Below, piece by piece: positions 9,170 through 17,904 of a stretch of DNA of 64,000 bases. Under the pieces are notes generated by a model. The model ran no database searches and was not told the DNA's origin. It saw nothing but the letters and a program-made list of their open reading frames with translations. This DNA is from Faucicola sp902506225. Its GTDB lineage: Bacteria > Pseudomonadota > Gammaproteobacteria > Pseudomonadales > Moraxellaceae. The translations under genes and the position numbers were made by a program. The DNA is taken from positions 2,542,001-2,606,000 of the forward strand of contig LR733345.1 in NCBI GenBank assembly GCA_902506225.1, given 5' to 3'. Position 1 is the first letter of the stretch. Every line of letters begins with the position of its first letter.

Positions 9170-9594
9170 AATGTCCTAACTTATTATATTGTACTGCTTT
9201 ATTTGTACTGCTTCTGTTGTATTGCGTCTACTAGAGCGCTAAAAAACATGGTCAAAAAAATTTGCTGGGGCGATTTTTTGGTCGATTACTTTACCAAAAG
9301 TTATCAGCAAAATCAAAATGGCGTCAGTAGCTTAGATTGACGTTATAAGCTTATCAAACTTAACTGGCAATAATATAACTTAACTCTCCAGCAAACAGAC
9401 AAAATTAAGTCAGCAAATTTATGTGTACAATTGTACTCCGATTATTATGGCATATTGAAAAAAAAATTCTAGCTTTTTCTTTCGGGTATTTCACATCAAA
9501 AACCAATAAAAAAAGGCTGATGAATTATCATCAGCCTTTTTAGTGCTTAGCCAATGCATACTAAGCTATGTCAAAGTACTGCATTTTGCGTTAA
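9170..9594. other. Intergenic region between rpmF and fabD
   Basis: A 425-base AT-rich gap between two minus-strand units. It contains the rpmF terminator at 9510-9541, and the fab promoter must lie between that and 9169. No convincing gene was seen; the open frame at 9131-9340 has no ribosome site or recognisable protein. Confidence 0.6.
9510..9541 (-). terminator. Terminator downstream of rpmF
   Basis: A perfect 14-bp stem, AAAAAGGCTGATGA against TCATCAGCCTTTTT, around loop ATTA. It lies 54 bases after rpmF. It is symmetrical and could work on both strands, but only the minus-strand rpmF transcript approaches it. Confidence 0.9.
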
Positions 9595-9780
9595 TTATTC
9601 AGCAACTGCTGCTACTTTGAATAATTGACGACCACGGTAAAAACCGTCTTTGGTCGCATGGTGACGGATGTGTTTTTCACCGGTAGTTGCATCTACAGCA
9701 ACAGCATTGATTGTGATGCGGTCGTGTGAACGACGCATATCACGGCGTGAACGGCTTTTACGGTTTTGTTGAACAGCCAT
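9595..9780 (-). CDS. rpmF: 50S ribosomal protein L32
   Basis: A 61-residue basic ribosomal protein of the large subunit. MAVQQNRKSRSRRDMRRSHD and the following GEKHIRHHATKDGFYRGRQ match bacterial L32. The zinc-binding cysteines found in some L32 proteins are absent, as in the Cys-free type. AGGAG lies eight bases before the ATG. It follows yceD, as in most proteobacteria. Confidence 0.97.
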   Translation of the reverse strand: MAVQQNRKSRSRRDMRRSHDRITINAVAVDATTGEKHIRHHATKDGFYRGRQLFKVAAVAE

Positions 9781-10026
9781 GAGGTTAGCTCCTGTGCTTC
9801 TCGCTATTAAAACATCGTTCCCTTAACCTCATTACATCATCATGCAAACAACTTGGTATCGATATTTGGCATGGATATAAGGCAAACTATTGGAACAGAC
9901 AATCAGATAAATTTATAAACGCCATATTATACGTAAAAAAACCTATTTAGCAAAGCCTTAACCGACATTTAGTGGCAAGTTTTTGTTACTACCTGTATGA
10001 CAGCGTATATAATGGCGTGGTTGTTA

Positions 10027-10659
10027 TTAACTTTTTAGGCTTGCCAGTACCGCAAACGGATTTTCTTTTTCCGCCACGGCCTCTGGCAACTCGCCTACCT
10101 CAGTCACTGCCATTTCGCAGTCATCATGCTTGGGCGCTAATGGCAAATCAACCAATAATTCATCTTCAATCATTGGTAATAGCCACAGTTTATTGTCATC
10201 CGTTAGCTCATCAATCAGAATAATTTCTGTGCCTTCATCAAGCAATGCGACGTGATTTTCATCTTCAAGTAGTGCAAGCTCACTATCAACATCCAGACTC
10301 ACTGCGACGGGGTCTAGGCAGCGCTGGCAGGTTTGCCAAAGCGCGCCCGTGGTGTGTAATTGCCAAAATACCACGTCGCCTTTTTTCTGAATATCTAGTA
10401 TCACATCCAGTGGTTGATCGTTGTCATGATGTTCATCACCCAAGGCATATATACGTGGTAAATCCTTGAGACTCACCTTGCCTTCCCAGTGATAATGGTT
10501 ATCGTTGTTATGCTCCCAACGTGCCAAATCAATAAACTTGACCAAGCTGGTACTGGCGCCAATCTCACTGGTGGTGTTATTGGCGGTTTTGGATGGGGCA
10601 GTTGTTGTTACATCTTGCGATGATTGTGATGGCACGTTTGATGAAGAATGTAGCGTCAT
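10027..10659 (-). CDS. yceD: YceD family protein (DUF177), 23S rRNA accumulation protein
   Basis: A DUF177/YceD protein, in E. coli linked to 23S rRNA accumulation, with a plant homologue needed for 23S processing. Visible family features are the central CQRCLDPVAVSLDVDSELALL segment and the acidic tail LLPMIEDELLVDLPLAPKHDDCE. AAGGAG seven bases before the ATG at 10659 fixes the start at MTLHSSS. The frame remains open for 20 more codons upstream, but those lack support. The N-terminal 35 residues are Ser/Thr-rich and look disordered. It is paired with rpmF, 246 bases downstream. Confidence 0.88.
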   Translation of the reverse strand: MTLHSSSNVPSQSSQDVTTTAPSKTANNTTSEIGASTSLVKFIDLARWEHNNDNHYHWEGKVSLKDLPRIYALGDEHHDNDQPLDVILDIQKKGDVVFWQLHTTGALWQTCQRCLDPVAVSLDVDSELALLEDENHVALLDEGTEIILIDELTDDNKLWLLPMIEDELLVDLPLAPKHDDCEMAVTEVGELPEAVAEKENPFAVLASLKS

Positions 10660-10803
10660 TTCACCGCTCCTTTTAATTATGTTGCGTTGTAGTATAAAGC
10701 ATACTGACATCCATTGCATGGTAGCATGTTGTAGGCCTGATTTCCTAGTCGATGCGGGCGGTTAAATTGTATAATAGCAATTTTTATCAACTCGACTTTT
10801 GCT

Positions 10804-11604
10804 ATGTCCACACACCTATCGCCAATATCTGCACAAATATCACCACCAACCCTTGCTATTTTTCCCTTTATGACGCTGCCTTTTGTCAGTCAATTCGCGG
10901 TGGCGCCTGTGTTAGCCAATGATGTTGACACAACTGTGATTGACCAAAAAAGTGCGCATTTAGCATTAAGGGTTAATTTTGTGCCCGCACTCGCCAGTAT
11001 ATCAAAGACAAAAAATCGCCCTTTGACTGACTATCAATGGGTATCGATGGAAGCATTACAAGTGCAATGGCTGATAGGTTGGTTCAAACGCTGGTTTTGC
11101 CATCGTGATACGATTTTGGTCAAAGGCGGGCATGAGCCTGAGTATTTTGCCGCGACTGATACTGAGCCTGCCAAAATTGTGTTTGCCCATGGATTTTTTG
11201 CCAGTGCCTTGCATGAAATTAGCCATTGGTGTATGGCAGGTCAAAAACGCCGATTGCTCAATGACTTTGGCTACTGGTATGCGCCCGACGGACGTAATGA
11301 AGAGCAGCAGCAACAGTTTGAACAAGTAGAAATCCTGCCGCAAGCGATTGAATGTTTATTGACGCTGGCCTGCAACAAACCCTTTAGCGTGTCTAAAGAT
11401 AATTTGTTTGCTGATTTTGATACCAGTCAGAGCACTTTTGAAGCCGATGTACAAGCCCAAGCGGTGAAGTTTTGGCAAACGGGGCAAAAACTGTCAACCG
11501 ATGCCAAAGTGTTGCTAAGCCAGTTAATCAAACTGCGCCCGCTACCATTGACCTCGTTTGATATCTCTCACAATTTTATCAAAGTGAATTTTTATCAAAG
11601 TTAA
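10804..11604 (+). CDS. epmC: Elongation factor P hydroxylase EpmC
   Basis: EpmC hydroxylates the beta-lysylated lysine of elongation factor P. The core from about residue 115 matches the family closely: KIVFAHGFFASALHEISHW with an HExxH metal motif, GQKRRLLNDFGYWYAPDGR, and QFEQVEILPQAIE. The E. coli protein is about 180 residues; this frame gives 266, with an extra N-terminus of about 80 residues that has no similarity I recognise. An in-frame ATG at 11047 would give a product of normal size, so the true start is uncertain. The EF-P gene and the lysyl-transfer genes epmA/epmB are not in the window. Confidence 0.85.
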   Translation: MSTHLSPISAQISPPTLAIFPFMTLPFVSQFAVAPVLANDVDTTVIDQKSAHLALRVNFVPALASISKTKNRPLTDYQWVSMEALQVQWLIGWFKRWFCHRDTILVKGGHEPEYFAATDTEPAKIVFAHGFFASALHEISHWCMAGQKRRLLNDFGYWYAPDGRNEEQQQQFEQVEILPQAIECLLTLACNKPFSVSKDNLFADFDTSQSTFEADVQAQAVKFWQTGQKLSTDAKVLLSQLIKLRPLPLTSFDISHNFIKVNFYQS

Positions 11605-11614
11605 TTAGGCCAAT

Positions 11615-11646
11615 AAAAAAGGCAGTCATTGAACGCTGCCTTTTTT
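11615..11646 (+). terminator. Bidirectional terminator between epmC and cytochrome c' gene
   Basis: AAAAAAGGCAG (11615-11625) pairs with CTGCCTTTTTT (11636-11646) around a 10-base loop. It lies between two convergent genes and has T runs on both strands. Confidence 0.88.
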
Positions 11647-11661
11647 GTTGGGGATAAAAAC

Positions 11662-12225
11662 TTAATCTTCTTTATATTTGTCATGACAGGATTTACAGCT
11701 AGCGCCCAAATCACCAAATTGGGTTTTGATGCCATCGACACTGGTTGCAGTCGCAGCGGCGGCATTGAGGGCACTGGCAGCGGTTTTAAATTTATCAATC
11801 TGTTGTTGGAACCCTGCCGCATCGCGCCAAATTTCATCTTTTGCTTCACCGCCTTTGGCTGTCTCTGGATAATGCACCCAAGGATTTTGGTTAAGTTTGT
11901 CAGCGGCGGCTTTGACTTGCGCGGCATCAAATTTGCTTGGATCTTTGACCATGGCACCAATGGTTTGGCTGGTTTTTTTCCACTCTTTCATGATTCTTTC
12001 ACGCGCTTTTTTGTGGTCTTCTGGCGTCATGTTAGGGTCAACTGCCGTGGTCGAGGTTGTTGTGGTACTTACCGTAGCGGTTGCCGTTGCACCATTGGCG
12101 CTAGCGGTAACTGTGGTAGCAGGCGTTGAAGCGGTAGTGGTGGTTGTGGTTTCTGTTTTTTTATTACAGCCCACCAGCGCCATCGCAACGATTAATGGGG
12201 GGGCAAATTTTAATGCAGTTGACAT
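11662..12225 (-). CDS. Cytochrome c'-like haem lipoprotein
   Basis: An exported class II (cytochrome c') type protein. The N-terminal signal ends ALVGC (Cys20), predicting a lipoprotein. It is followed by about 40 residues of almost pure Thr/Ala/Ser/Val, a linker that would hold the domain away from the membrane. The rest is a helical domain with the haem-binding motif CKSCH at residues 177-181, close to the C-terminus as in cytochromes c'. Met and Trp near the domain start (RIMKEWKKTSQTIGAMVKD) fit the family. The biological role (electron transfer or NO/gas binding) is not readable. The linker resembles that of the lipoprotein at 33317. Confidence 0.8.
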   Translation of the reverse strand: MSTALKFAPPLIVAMALVGCNKKTETTTTTTASTPATTVTASANGATATATVSTTTTSTTAVDPNMTPEDHKKARERIMKEWKKTSQTIGAMVKDPSKFDAAQVKAAADKLNQNPWVHYPETAKGGEAKDEIWRDAAGFQQQIDKFKTAASALNAAAATATSVDGIKTQFGDLGASCKSCHDKYKED

Positions 12226-12387
12226 CGTCCTTTCCTTCCGTGTTTTTTTATATGAATTTAATAATGAATGTTATTATCAGAGTGTGGATTAATAATATTT
12301 AAGGATTTTAACAAGTATTGGCAAAAAAATTATTATGATTTGGTAACTAAGCCTAAGCACTCTTTGAGATAGGGTGTGGTTTTTTGA

Positions 12388-12876
12388 TTAAGTGCTTTGT
12401 AGTTTGATTGCTTTGCCTTGGGCTTTGATGGGCTTACCTTGTAGGACGGCTTGGGCGATTTTGATATGTTTAGGGTCATGAAAACCTGTGATGTGATACA
12501 AGGTTTGACCGTCAGCATTGTAGATGGTCATGCCATCGCTAGTAGGCTCAATGCTATCGCTAGGCAATAATTGATAACTTGTGACTTTAGCACCTTGGTG
12601 ATGGCTAAAACCCTGTTGGGTCAGTCGCAGCTCACCCCCTGCTAAAGTCGCCACCTCTTTTTTTCGGTTGAATGATTGCCACACAACACTTGCGATGATA
12701 GCTAGTAAAATCATCAGCGAGCCGATGGCAACTGAGAGCATTTTAAATGCCATCAATAGCCCTACCACGGCAATGGCGATACCCACCCAGAGTATTTGGG
12801 TCAGCTTGTTTGGTGTCACCGCTTGACTTTGCAAACCAATGGTAACGCCTGTTTCGGTGACTTTTAACATAATCAT
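12388..12876 (-). CDS. Hypothetical membrane protein with two TM segments
   Basis: A 162-residue protein I do not recognise. A short N-terminal part is followed by two adjacent hydrophobic helices, ILWVGIAIAVVGLLMAF and MLSVAIGSLMILLAIIASVVW (residues about 28-65), then a soluble domain rich in short beta-like stretches ending in a Lys/Gln-rich tail. The layout resembles small proteins with a cytoplasmic PH-like domain, but that is only a guess. It lies 67 bases downstream of rph on the same strand, separated by a terminator-like hairpin. Confidence 0.55.
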   Translation of the reverse strand: MIMLKVTETGVTIGLQSQAVTPNKLTQILWVGIAIAVVGLLMAFKMLSVAIGSLMILLAIIASVVWQSFNRKKEVATLAGGELRLTQQGFSHHQGAKVTSYQLLPSDSIEPTSDGMTIYNADGQTLYHITGFHDPKHIKIAQAVLQGKPIKAQGKAIKLQST

Positions 12877-12887
12877 CTCTATGACAA

Positions 12888-12914
12888 TTAAAAGGGCGTA
12901 TACGCTACGCCCTT
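12888..12914 (-). terminator. Terminator downstream of rph
   Basis: AAGGGCGTA (12892-12900) pairs with TACGCCCTT (12906-12914) around a 5-base loop. On the minus strand it runs into TTTTAATT. It lies 30 bases after the rph stop and before the membrane-protein gene. Confidence 0.7.
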
Positions 12915-12943
12915 ACTAGTCTAGCTTGTTTTGTTAGGCTATT

Positions 12944-13660
12944 TTACCAACCTAGCACCGCTTGTTGTTCAGCAATCAGCTGTTTGATACCTTCTTCGGC
13001 AATCGCTAGCATTTCGTCCACTTGCGCACGGGTAAACGGTTTTTCTTCGGCAGTGCCTTGAATCTCGATAAACTCGCCTTTTTGGGTCATCACGACGTTA
13101 AGATCTGTGTCACAGCTTGAGTCTTCGCTATAGTTCAAATCCAACAGCACTTCACCGTTTTTTATACCCACAGAGACCGCGGCCACCAAGCCTACCAAAG
13201 GATCGGCTTTGAGTTTTTTGGCGGCTTGCAATTTTTCTAACGCATCGACCAATGCCACAGCCGCACCGGTGATACTGGCAGTACGGGTGCCGCCATCGGC
13301 TTGCAGCACGTCACAGTCGATATGGATGGTATTTTCCCCAAGCTTTTCAAGATCTACCATCGCCCGTAAGCTACGACCAATCAACCGCTGAATCTCTTGG
13401 GTACGACCTGATTGCTTACCTTTGGCGGCTTCGCGTTGGGTACGCTCGTGGGTCGCGCGTGGCAACATACCGTATTCAGCGGTAATCCAGCCTTTACCTG
13501 TGCCTTTGAGCCAGCGCGGTACTTGGGTTTCAATACTGGCGGTACATAGCACTTTGGTGTCACCATAGCTGACCAGCACGGCGCCTTCGGCATGTTTGGT
13601 AAAGTTACGCACAAAACTAATTGGGCGAAGTTGGTTGTTTTCACGATTATCGATACGCAT
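12944..13660 (-). CDS. rph: Ribonuclease PH
   Basis: RNase PH is a phosphate-dependent 3'-5' exonuclease that trims tRNA 3' ends. The 238-residue protein is the usual length, with family motifs MRIDNRENNQLRPI, GDTKVLCTAS, KGWITAEYGMLPRATH, the phosphate-site GRTQEIQRLIGRSLRAMVD, and DLNYSEDSSCDTDLNVVMT. The C-terminus is intact, unlike the frameshifted E. coli K-12 gene. AGGGAA before the ATG is a weak ribosome site. Confidence 0.97.
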   Translation of the reverse strand: MRIDNRENNQLRPISFVRNFTKHAEGAVLVSYGDTKVLCTASIETQVPRWLKGTGKGWITAEYGMLPRATHERTQREAAKGKQSGRTQEIQRLIGRSLRAMVDLEKLGENTIHIDCDVLQADGGTRTASITGAAVALVDALEKLQAAKKLKADPLVGLVAAVSVGIKNGEVLLDLNYSEDSSCDTDLNVVMTQKGEFIEIQGTAEEKPFTRAQVDEMLAIAEEGIKQLIAEQQAVLGW

Positions 13661-13793
13661 AAGATTCCCTAAAAGACCGCCTTAACGGTTTGGTAGATAG
13701 TGTTTAAGCAATGGGCAAAAAAATACAGTGGTTTTATGCTACCTTGCCAACCCAGTTTTAGCAAGACAATTCCGTCGGCAACCTGGCAGGTTG

Positions 13794-15530
13794 CTATTCA
13801 AGCCCTTCACGCTTACGCAGCTCTTTACGTAAAATTTTACCAACATTGGACTTGGGCAGACTATCGACAAACTCGACATAGCGTGGGCGCTTATAGCCAC
13901 TTAAGTGCTGCTTACCAAACGCCAGTAGCTGCTCAGCGGTGACACGGTTGTGTTTTCTGACCACGAATATTTTGGGCTCTTCACCGCGCGTTGCGCTTGG
14001 TACCCCAATCGCCACACACTCGAGCACGTCGGCATGCTCGAGCATCACCGACTCAATCTCATTTGGGTAGACATTAAACCCTGACACCACAATCATGTCT
14101 TTTTTACGGTCAACGATTTTGATAAAACCGCGCTCATCAATGATGCCAATATCACCTGTGCGCAAATAGCCTGTCGCGGTAAACGCATTAGCAGTCTCAA
14201 CCGGTAGATTGCGATACCCCACCATCACTTGCGGGCCTTTGACGGCGATTTCTCCGCGTTCGCCAATGCGCACAGGTTGGTCGTTGTTGTCCAATAAGAT
14301 GATGTCAGTGGCAGGGGTTGGTAGCCCGACTTTATTGGTAAATTCTGCGATAGTTAACGGATTAAAGGTAATCACAGGCGCGGTTTCTGAGAGCCCATAG
14401 CCTTCGATAATCGGTAACCCTGTGATGGTGTGCCATTTTTTAGCAACGCTGGGTAGAATTGCCATGCCGCCGCCAATGGTGGCTTTGAGTTGGGAAAAAT
14501 CGAGCCTTCGAAATTCAGGATGCTGTATCAAGGCGCTAAATAGCGTATTGACCCCCAAAATAAAATGCGGCGGTGTACGCCTTAGCGTATTGACCAGTTC
14601 ATTGATATCACGTGGATTGGGCACGAGCCTTGAGGCAAACCCACGATATAAAATAAAAACACAGCAAATGGTGAATGAAAATACATGATACAGCGGCAAC
14701 GATGCCAAAATAATATCTTCTTGCCCTTCTTCATCATACGCACTGCGAATCAACGCATCGATTTGCAGCAAATTGGCAATCACATTGCCATGACTGAGCA
14801 TCGCACCTTTTGCCGTCCCTGTGGTACCACCGGTATATTGAATTAATACGATATGCGATAACCTGAGATTTGGGCGTTGATAAGCCTTGCTAGCGCCCGC
14901 TAATAACTGACTAAAATAAATCCAATTACCTTTTGGCGGCAAATCGGTGGTCGCTGAAACTAGATTGATTAACGCGCCTTTGAGCTTACTTTTCAAATCG
15001 CCCAAACGACAGATGATTAAATGATGTAAATCACGGTTAAGGTTATCGCCAATGTCTTTATAGGTATAAATAAATTTATCTAATATAAACAACGCCTTGA
15101 TATCGGCATCATCCATTTGGTGCTCAAGCTCGCGGCTGGTATAGGAAGGATTCATACTCACCAGTACCATGCCAGCACGGATGACACCGAGTGTAATCAC
15201 AGGATATTGCAAGATATTGGGCAACATCACGCCAACCGCGTCACCGACCTTGAGCCCTAACTGCTGTAAATAAATGGCAATCTTTAGACTCAGTTTATCT
15301 AGCTGCTCGTAAGTAATCTCTTGATCATCGCAGTAATACGCCACTTGCCGCGCATGTTTAGCAAACCCCGCTTCTAACATGTCAATCAGCGAGGTTTGGT
15401 CATCTGGCATATCGATGGTACTACAAATGTTATAACGCTCGTAGCTAATCAGCCACGGTTGCTGATTTTTTTCCCATTCATACATCTCATGCATCGGGCG
15501 GTCATTGATTGGTGAAATAGCGTCATCCAT
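13794..15530 (-). CDS. Long-chain fatty-acid-CoA ligase, FadD-type paralogue 2
   Basis: An ATP-dependent long-chain acyl-CoA synthetase of 578 residues. Motifs: P-loop QYTGGTTGTAKGAMLSHGN, EGYGLSETAPVITFNP, GYLRTGDIG, DRKKDMIVVSGFNVYPNEIE and KSNVGKILRKELR with the catalytic Lys. It is a tandem, clearly diverged paralogue of the neighbouring 604-residue ligase, 125 bases upstream on the same strand and separated by a terminator. It should activate exogenous fatty acids for beta-oxidation or lipid use. Which paralogue is the main FadD cannot be told; the other is closer to the classical sequence. Its stop codon lies in a GCAACCTG/CAGGTTGC hairpin (13778-13794) that lacks a T run. Confidence 0.9.
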   Translation of the reverse strand: MDDAISPINDRPMHEMYEWEKNQQPWLISYERYNICSTIDMPDDQTSLIDMLEAGFAKHARQVAYYCDDQEITYEQLDKLSLKIAIYLQQLGLKVGDAVGVMLPNILQYPVITLGVIRAGMVLVSMNPSYTSRELEHQMDDADIKALFILDKFIYTYKDIGDNLNRDLHHLIICRLGDLKSKLKGALINLVSATTDLPPKGNWIYFSQLLAGASKAYQRPNLRLSHIVLIQYTGGTTGTAKGAMLSHGNVIANLLQIDALIRSAYDEEGQEDIILASLPLYHVFSFTICCVFILYRGFASRLVPNPRDINELVNTLRRTPPHFILGVNTLFSALIQHPEFRRLDFSQLKATIGGGMAILPSVAKKWHTITGLPIIEGYGLSETAPVITFNPLTIAEFTNKVGLPTPATDIILLDNNDQPVRIGERGEIAVKGPQVMVGYRNLPVETANAFTATGYLRTGDIGIIDERGFIKIVDRKKDMIVVSGFNVYPNEIESVMLEHADVLECVAIGVPSATRGEEPKIFVVRKHNRVTAEQLLAFGKQHLSGYKRPRYVEFVDSLPKSNVGKILRKELRKREGLE

Positions 15531-15600
15531 AAACTCAGTATTACTCGTAACAGCCTATTGGTATCCCCAATTTTATAAGGTTAGTTGGGCGCGATGCAAT

Positions 15601-15639
15601 AAAAAACCCAACTAATCTAATATAGAAAAGCTGGGTTTT
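15601..15639 (-). terminator. Terminator between the two fadD-type genes
   Basis: AAAACCCA pairs with TGGGTTTT (15632-15639) across an AT-rich loop. On the minus strand a TTTTTT run follows. It ends the upstream ligase transcript before the second paralogue. Confidence 0.7.
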
Positions 15640-15655
15640 GGCAACAAGCGTTAGC

Positions 15656-17470
15656 TTACTTTTTTTCTTCAAGTTTACGCAGTTCTTTGCGCAGGATTTT
15701 GCCAACATTTGATTTTGGCAATTCATCCACGAACTCAACTTTACGGGGACGTTTATAACCCGTTAACTCGCTTCGCGCGTATTGCAGCAACTCTTGCTCG
15801 GTGAGGCTTGGGTCTTTACGTACCACAAACGCTTTTGGCACTTCACCGCTTTTTTCGCTCGGTACCCCAATCACCCCAACTTCCAACACTTTAGGATGTG
15901 CCGCTAGCACTTCTTCAACTTCGTTTGGATAGACGTTAAATCCTGATACCAAAATCATGTCTTTTTTACGGTCAACGATTTTGAAATAGCCTTGCTCATC
16001 AATGACAGCGATGTCACCGGTTTTGAAATAACCGTCTGCTGTCATCACTTCTGCAGTGGCTTCAGGACGCTGCCAGTAGCCTTTCATCACTTGTGGACCT
16101 TTAACCGCAATCTCACCACGCTCACCTGCTACGACTTCATTGCCGTTGTCATCGAGCAGTTTGATGTCGGTGTTGGGCATCGGGATACCGATTTTGGCGC
16201 TAAATTGCTCTTGTGCCAAGGGGTTTAGGGTGGCAACGGGTGAGGTTTCGGACAAGCCGTAGCCTTCTAAGATATTGGTACCTGTAATACGTTTCCACTC
16301 TTCAGCGGTTGAAGGCAATACCGACATACCACCGCCTAGCGACAAACGCAATTTGCTGTGGTCTAATGCCCGAAAACCGGTGTGGTGCGCCAAACCATTA
16401 AATAATGTGTTCACCGCTGGGAAGAAGACTGGCTTATATTTTGCTAATTCTTTGACAAAACTGTCCAAGTCGCGGGGGTTTGGAATCAATACACCGGTAA
16501 AGCCCATGTTCATACCTAGTAGCGCACAGGAGGTAAATGAGAAAATATGGTAAAGCGGTAAGGCAACGACGAGGTACTCACCCACCATTTGATTGGGGAA
16601 CACTTGTCTGGCGAACTCTTGGCACTGTAGCATATTGGATACCAAGTTACTGTGGGTAAGCATCGCACCTTTGGCAACCCCTGTGGTGCCGCCAGTATAC
16701 TGTAGTACCGCAATATCACTGCCCTTGATACCTTCTGGTCGCTGATAGCGACTGGCAGAAGCTTGCTTGATCACACTCTTAAACGTCACATGCCCGTCAA
16801 TTTGCCAAGCTGGAATGGCTTTTTTGACATACTTGACCACGGTATTGACGAGCATACCTTTGAACGTACCCATCAAATCACCGATTGAACAGACGATAAC
16901 GTGATCAACCATTTTTTTGCCGATATCTTGATAGGTTTTGGCAAAGTTTTCAACGATAAATAATGCTTTGGCTTGCGAGTCTTCTAACTGATGCGCTAAT
17001 TCATGAGCGGTGTATAGTGGATTGACATTGACCAAGATAAAACCTGCGCGGATGATACCAATCATACACACGGGGTATTGCAAGATATTTGGCATCATCA
17101 CCGCAACGGTATCGCCTTTTTTTAGACCCAAACCCTGCAAATACGCCGCGATTTGGCGGCTATAAGTATCTAGCTGACGATAGGTCATGCTACTACCCAT
17201 GCACACAAAGGCATCACTATCATTGAATTGTTCGAAATTCTTTTCAAAAACATTCATTAGGTTAACTTCGTCACCGGGCATTTGCATGTTATAGTTCATG
17301 CCGTAATGCTCGTAAGTCTTTAACCAAGGTTTCTCATGATGATCGGTAAGCTTTGGCGCATGTGGCTGCGCTTCCATAGTTTCGATGGGAGTATCGATGG
17401 GAGTATCGATAGGCGCATTGTATTGGGCATTGTTGTCAGGGGTTTGAGCTGAGGTGGTTGATTCATTCAT
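15656..17470 (-). CDS. fadD: Long-chain fatty-acid-CoA ligase FadD
   Basis: A 604-residue long-chain acyl-CoA synthetase. Motifs: QYTGGTTGVAKGAMLTHSN, LEGYGLSETSPVATLNP, GYFKTGDIAVIDEQG, RKKDMILVSGFNVYPNEVEE and KSNVGKILRKELRKLEE. Compared with E. coli FadD (561 residues), the N-terminus carries about 45 extra residues rich in Thr, Pro and Gln with short tandem PIDTPIDTPIET repeats. AAGGA lies about 12 bases before the ATG. It forms a tandem pair with the downstream paralogue. Confidence 0.93.
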   Translation of the reverse strand: MNESTTSAQTPDNNAQYNAPIDTPIDTPIETMEAQPHAPKLTDHHEKPWLKTYEHYGMNYNMQMPGDEVNLMNVFEKNFEQFNDSDAFVCMGSSMTYRQLDTYSRQIAAYLQGLGLKKGDTVAVMMPNILQYPVCMIGIIRAGFILVNVNPLYTAHELAHQLEDSQAKALFIVENFAKTYQDIGKKMVDHVIVCSIGDLMGTFKGMLVNTVVKYVKKAIPAWQIDGHVTFKSVIKQASASRYQRPEGIKGSDIAVLQYTGGTTGVAKGAMLTHSNLVSNMLQCQEFARQVFPNQMVGEYLVVALPLYHIFSFTSCALLGMNMGFTGVLIPNPRDLDSFVKELAKYKPVFFPAVNTLFNGLAHHTGFRALDHSKLRLSLGGGMSVLPSTAEEWKRITGTNILEGYGLSETSPVATLNPLAQEQFSAKIGIPMPNTDIKLLDDNGNEVVAGERGEIAVKGPQVMKGYWQRPEATAEVMTADGYFKTGDIAVIDEQGYFKIVDRKKDMILVSGFNVYPNEVEEVLAAHPKVLEVGVIGVPSEKSGEVPKAFVVRKDPSLTEQELLQYARSELTGYKRPRKVEFVDELPKSNVGKILRKELRKLEEKK

Positions 17471-17904
17471 GAGAAATTTTTTCCTTAGGTATGCGGTCTA
17501 TCAGCGAATAGCATATTGATAATTAAAAGAATTTTTATAAAAAGGTCAATCCCACTACTAAAAATTATATTAAAAATCGCGGCCAAATGTACTATTAACA
17601 TACTAAATATTTACTCAATTCTCAAGCCTATTCTCTGTACTTATGGGATGATAAAAATGATTTCGCGTCGAAATAGTTATCCGTTATTTGACCGTTAAAG
17701 CGGCTACAGTGTCCAATTATCTTTAAAAGGCGGTTTTGCGACACATTTTGACGTGTAAAACTGGTCAAATTTGGCATGTCATGGATTAATACTTGTTTTT
17801 CTACTCTCAAGCTTTATGATATTTTCTCATACTTCTTATCTCTGTTTTGCACTTTCTTTCTTTTGCACTTTCTTTTATTTTTTGTCATTGATTAAGTAAC
17901 CATT
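17471..17904. other. Divergent intergenic region fadD / parC
   Basis: A 434-base AT-rich gap between divergent fadD and parC, so it must carry both promoters. A possible parC promoter is TTGTTT (17793-17798), 16 bases, TATGAT (17815-17820). The short frames at 17516 and 17628 have no coding character. No RNA gene was recognised. Confidence 0.5.

Noticed and set aside
11629..12292. Long plus-strand frames opposite the cytochrome c' gene
   Set aside because: They arise from the Thr/Ala-rich repeats read backwards. The minus-strand gene has a lipobox and CxxCH.
13778..13794. GCAACCTG/CAGGTTGC hairpin as terminator of the second fadD gene
   Set aside because: The stem is good, but no T run follows on the minus strand and it overlaps the stop codon, so it was not listed as a terminator.
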